64,000 nt of DNA from Dasyornis broadbenti (taxonomy: Eukaryota > Chordata > Aves > Passeriformes > Dasyornithidae), in assembly GCA_013397935.1 (NCBI GenBank), contig VZRN01000629.1, positions 638,031 through 702,030 on the forward strand, in the 5' to 3' direction. This document shows, piece after piece, positions 61,076 through 64,000 of this stretch. The first letter of the stretch is position 1. Every line of letters begins with the position of its first letter. The translations under genes were made by a program, and so were the position numbers. The notes below the pieces were generated by a model. The model made no database searches. It was not told the origin of the DNA and worked only from the letters and a program-made list of their open reading frames with translations.

Positions 61076-62349
61076 AGCAGAATGGATGGCAGCATGCTCC
61101 AAGATTCAATATGCTGCAGATGCCGCTGCTAAAAACAGCATTCCTGGCTAAATAAGCTCACAATGCAATCCCAAGGAAACCAGGGATTGCTGCAGGCACC
61201 AGAGCAAATAGCAGTGTTTGTGCCTTCTCTTGAAGCCTTTGTGCTGTTGTAGATCTTAATGGTCACTCAAGCTTATAGCTCAAAGTGCAGTGGATGGGAT
61301 TAGATGAGATTTAAAATGGTTTCTTTCCTGTTTTTCAGGTAATCTTTATACTAAATCCAATATATATGTAGGTAAAACAATATGAAACTCTTATTTGTTT
61401 ACTTCACATATAGCCCCAGGATGGTTGACGTATACATAGCCAAACCTGTAAACAAACTGCCGCCTAGAATGGTCTTGAAGTGGTTAAGCAAGAGATTAAC
61501 CTATTTTAAAAATATTTATACATAAAACCTTATTAATTATTCCCATCACAAAATAATTCTGCAAGCTGGAATCATTAAAATAGTACATGTGACATATTTG
61601 AAAGTAAATCCCTCTTCATGGAAAAATATCCTTTCAAGTAATAAATATTCACTGCACAAAACTGAGGTACACAGTAGACAGAAATATAGGTTAAAGTCTG
61701 GCTTTGGGACCTGGTTCAGCACAGCATTTAATTGTATGTAGGTACTTAGATCCTAATGCAGAAGAGAACTAATGCACACATTTAATTGCCACAATGAATA
61801 AAGACCTAAATAGGAATGGGATTACACATTTTTAGCATTCTTAGTAGTTCTTCATGTTCAGCAGATGTTTAATGCTTAATGTTTTACTGTGCTGGATCTA
61901 GGCTAAATTTATTAACAGAAAGATTTAAAATTTCTTCAGGAAATTTCAAGCACCTTCCTGAGGAAAGTCAGAGCTTTTTAATTTTTGGAAACACTGTAAA
62001 TCCTGGAGATACTCTGGACTGTGGCTGGAGACCAGACTGTTCCACTGGTTTTTGATTATGCTTTTGAGACCAGCCTGCATTGGAGCGCATGGAATCACCT
62101 CTTCAGTGTCATACCAGAATGAATTAAGTGTCCAGGGAGTGTGCACCAATATCATGAACTTGCATCTTCTTCTTCCAGGACCAGCTTTCATGAACAACCT
62201 CAGTGAGTGAAAGGGAGGACAGCTATGCTGATAATAAGGACATCTTATTAGTTTTCAGCAGGCAGGGCAGAATAATCAGCATTGCTCTTGCGCGGTACAT
62301 GGAGGAGGAAAAATGTAGGCAATGCTGGTGCAGAAACCAATAGAACACA

Positions 62350-62985
62350 CACACCATGGTTACTGCATGCAGCTCTGGTCAGCCTCTACCAAAAGGGATA
62401 TAGAGGAAATAGAGAGGGTAGAGAGAAGGATGAAGGGGCTGCTCATGAGCACAGGACCTCTTACATGTGAAGAAAGATAACAGAAACCAAGACCCTGCTC
62501 CCCTATAGCAGTAGCAGAGGTGATAGAGGCAATTTGTGACTGAGGGCAATAGAATCACAGCTGGCATGGGGAAGGTGGCCAGGGAGCAAATTTTATTCTC
62601 TTACGACAAGAGTTCGGAGGCACCCCATGAAAAAACCAGCAGATTTGAAAACTAACACAAAGAAGAAGCTGGTTCCATACTGTGCATAATTACAGCTGTG
62701 GAACTCACTGCCATAAATGGCTCAAAGCAACTAAAAAGAGGACTAGAAGAGTTCTCAAGGGAGGGCCTATCAGTGATCTATGAAACTGAATCACAAACAG
62801 CCTCTGGCTTGGCAAGTGTTACAGTAGGTGGAGACAGAAAATGTGGATGAGGACAAGGCTGATGCTGCACCAGCCTTTTTTTGCATACTCTTTCTGGATG
62901 TCTGCTTCTGGCTGTTGTGCAAGATTAGTTCTTGAACTTGATAAGCCTTTGGTCTGATGTAGTATTTCAGGGACTTATGATACAC
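62350..62985 (+). mobile_element. ancient CR1/L3-type LINE, 3' end, about 630 bp
   Basis: On the plus strand the order of an old CR1-family 3' end can be followed. It starts with a block resembling TGCAGCTCTGGTC, then GATATAGAGGAAATAGAGAG and AGAAGGATGAAGGGGCTG. Next come GAAGAAAGATAACAGAAAC, ACTGTGCATAATTACAGCTG with GTGGAACTCACTGCC, and a final TTGGTCTGATGTAGTATTTC, where this lineage has TTGGTCTGACCCAGTATGGC. Frames are broken throughout. Divergence is high and about 100 bp appears rearranged or lost in the middle. Confidence 0.75.
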
Positions 62986-64000
62986 CTCTTAGGTGAAAAT
63001 GGTTCCCACCTGCAGGCCCCCATTGTGGAACCCTGGCAAACTGCCCCAGAAAATGGCAAGGGGTGGGGTTAATCCCCACAATCTCCTCTTCTTTAATAAA
63101 GCTACTCTTAAACAAAGAACTGGTTCCTCAGGCAATGATGTCTCCCCACAGGAAAAATCTCCTATTGTATGCTCTGTGGCTTCATTGTCTTGACTTAAGA
63201 TGGAGAAAAAAGGTGAGGTGTGCCAACTCATTGCTGGTTTGATGGAAAAACTGAGTTTACACAGACCAAGAACAACTACATTGGCATGTTGTAGTCACTA
63301 ACTAGGGCGACTTGAACGCCGAAGTTGGTGTCACTGGCAGAGGGTCCAAGTGTCAGTCCGTAGGGGACACAACAGGCCTTCTGCTTACCTTTTCACACAC
63401 AGTCAGGTCTCAGAAGGACATTATCATTGTAGATCCATTCCACTCTTTTGTCTCAGAAGAGCTACTATCTGCTGGTGGTTTTTTTCTTGCCTCCAAAGCA
63501 AAGTGGTTTTGTATGCACTGAGGGGCATTTTTTTAAAGTTGCAGTATGAAGAGCAACCCAACTATTTGGGCTGGTGCAACCGAGACACACAAATTTGAAA
63601 CAGGAAAGCACTATTGTGAAATCAGGAGTTAAACTCTTGCCCAGGTAACTGCACTAATTTTGGAGGGGAGAGATATGGCTTCAAGTTTTATGTCTAGGCA
63701 GAACTGGGGTGGGTGGGACATGATGGTGGTAATGACTTACTGGTGCATTGATTTATTTGCAAAGTGCACTAACATCTGATCTGACGCCCCCATTCCAGCT
63801 TGGTTTCTTGCCTCTGCAGCTGCTTCATGACCCCCTTCCCTCACTGAAGAGATGGGTATTTTGTGCTCTCACCACTTGCTAAAGGACAGGACACAAGGCA
63901 TCATGACTGAGCAGATTTTGCCTCTTCTCTTTGCTCAGCCCTGCCCCAAAGGAGTGTTGCACCAGGAGCTGCTGACATTAAATCTGAACACATTTTGCTG
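62986..64000. other. unique non-coding DNA
   Basis: No gene or repeat is recognised. A GTGAGG donor-like site at about 63,211 has only a moderate acceptor upstream (TCTCCCCACAG at about 63,151). Confidence 0.5.

Larger units (their letters stand above)
56226..62349. other. unique non-coding DNA with small simple repeats
   Basis: No gene is recognised. The block holds a CT repeat (57.83 kb), short CA repeats (58.60 and 58.92 kb), a CAT repeat (60.45 kb), a 24-bp partial duplication (60.38 kb) and a MIR-type core (61.0 kb). Confidence 0.55.

Noticed and set aside
1..64000. CRISPR arrays, operons, phage or bacterial mobile systems
   Set aside because: Composition, repeat families and lack of ORFs are those of vertebrate nuclear DNA, and no regularly spaced direct repeats with unique spacers were seen.

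Overview
This window reads as a non-coding stretch of a bird nuclear genome, most likely a songbird (passerine). The base composition is AT-leaning and CpG-poor. ORFs are short and closed in every frame. The interspersed repeats are the avian set: CR1 LINE 3' ends carrying the 8-bp terminal repeat ATTCTATG/ATTCTGTG, and a tRNA-Ile-derived SINE with a CR1-type tail (the TguSINE1 design known from zebra finch). I recognised no protein-coding gene, functional tRNA or rRNA, and nothing prokaryotic. The organism call rests on the SINE and CR1 sequences and is inference from known repeat families.

Layout. Bases 1-17.4 kb are unique non-coding DNA with a CpG cluster beside a TATA/CCAAT pair (2.52-2.64 kb) and several exon-like segments with good splice sites (3.56, 5.07, 6.92 kb on plus; 12.25-12.34 kb on minus). 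From 17.4 to 30.2 kb there is a short CR1 fragment (17.45 kb), a 21-copy, 12-bp minisatellite (22.23-22.48 kb), a perfect 30-bp palindrome (23.88 kb) and a CpG-retaining block (26.5-27.1 kb). From 30.2 to 45.1 kb lie a minus-strand CR1 (30.2 kb), a very old CR1 (36.2 kb), a TCCA-type microsatellite (36.56 kb), a MIR-type core SINE (40.7 kb) and the tRNA-Ile SINE (44.94-45.08 kb), plus exon-like segments at 40.26 and 42.30 kb.

From 45 to 64 kb there is an exon-like segment at 50.44 kb, a 500-bp plus-strand CR1 (52.34-52.84 kb), a TTCC/TCCC pyrimidine tract split by a probable solo retroviral LTR (55.39-55.98 kb) and broken by a 60-N assembly gap (56,024-56,083), a second MIR-type core (61.0 kb) and an ancient CR1 (62.35-62.99 kb).

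There is no gene system here to assemble. The possible functional content is regulatory or long-non-coding RNA. The candidate exons are individually plausible, but in 64 kb several such splice-site pairs are expected by chance, so they are given as hypotheses. The best-supported unusual structures are the LTR inserted into the microsatellite, the indel-free minisatellite and the 30-bp palindrome.
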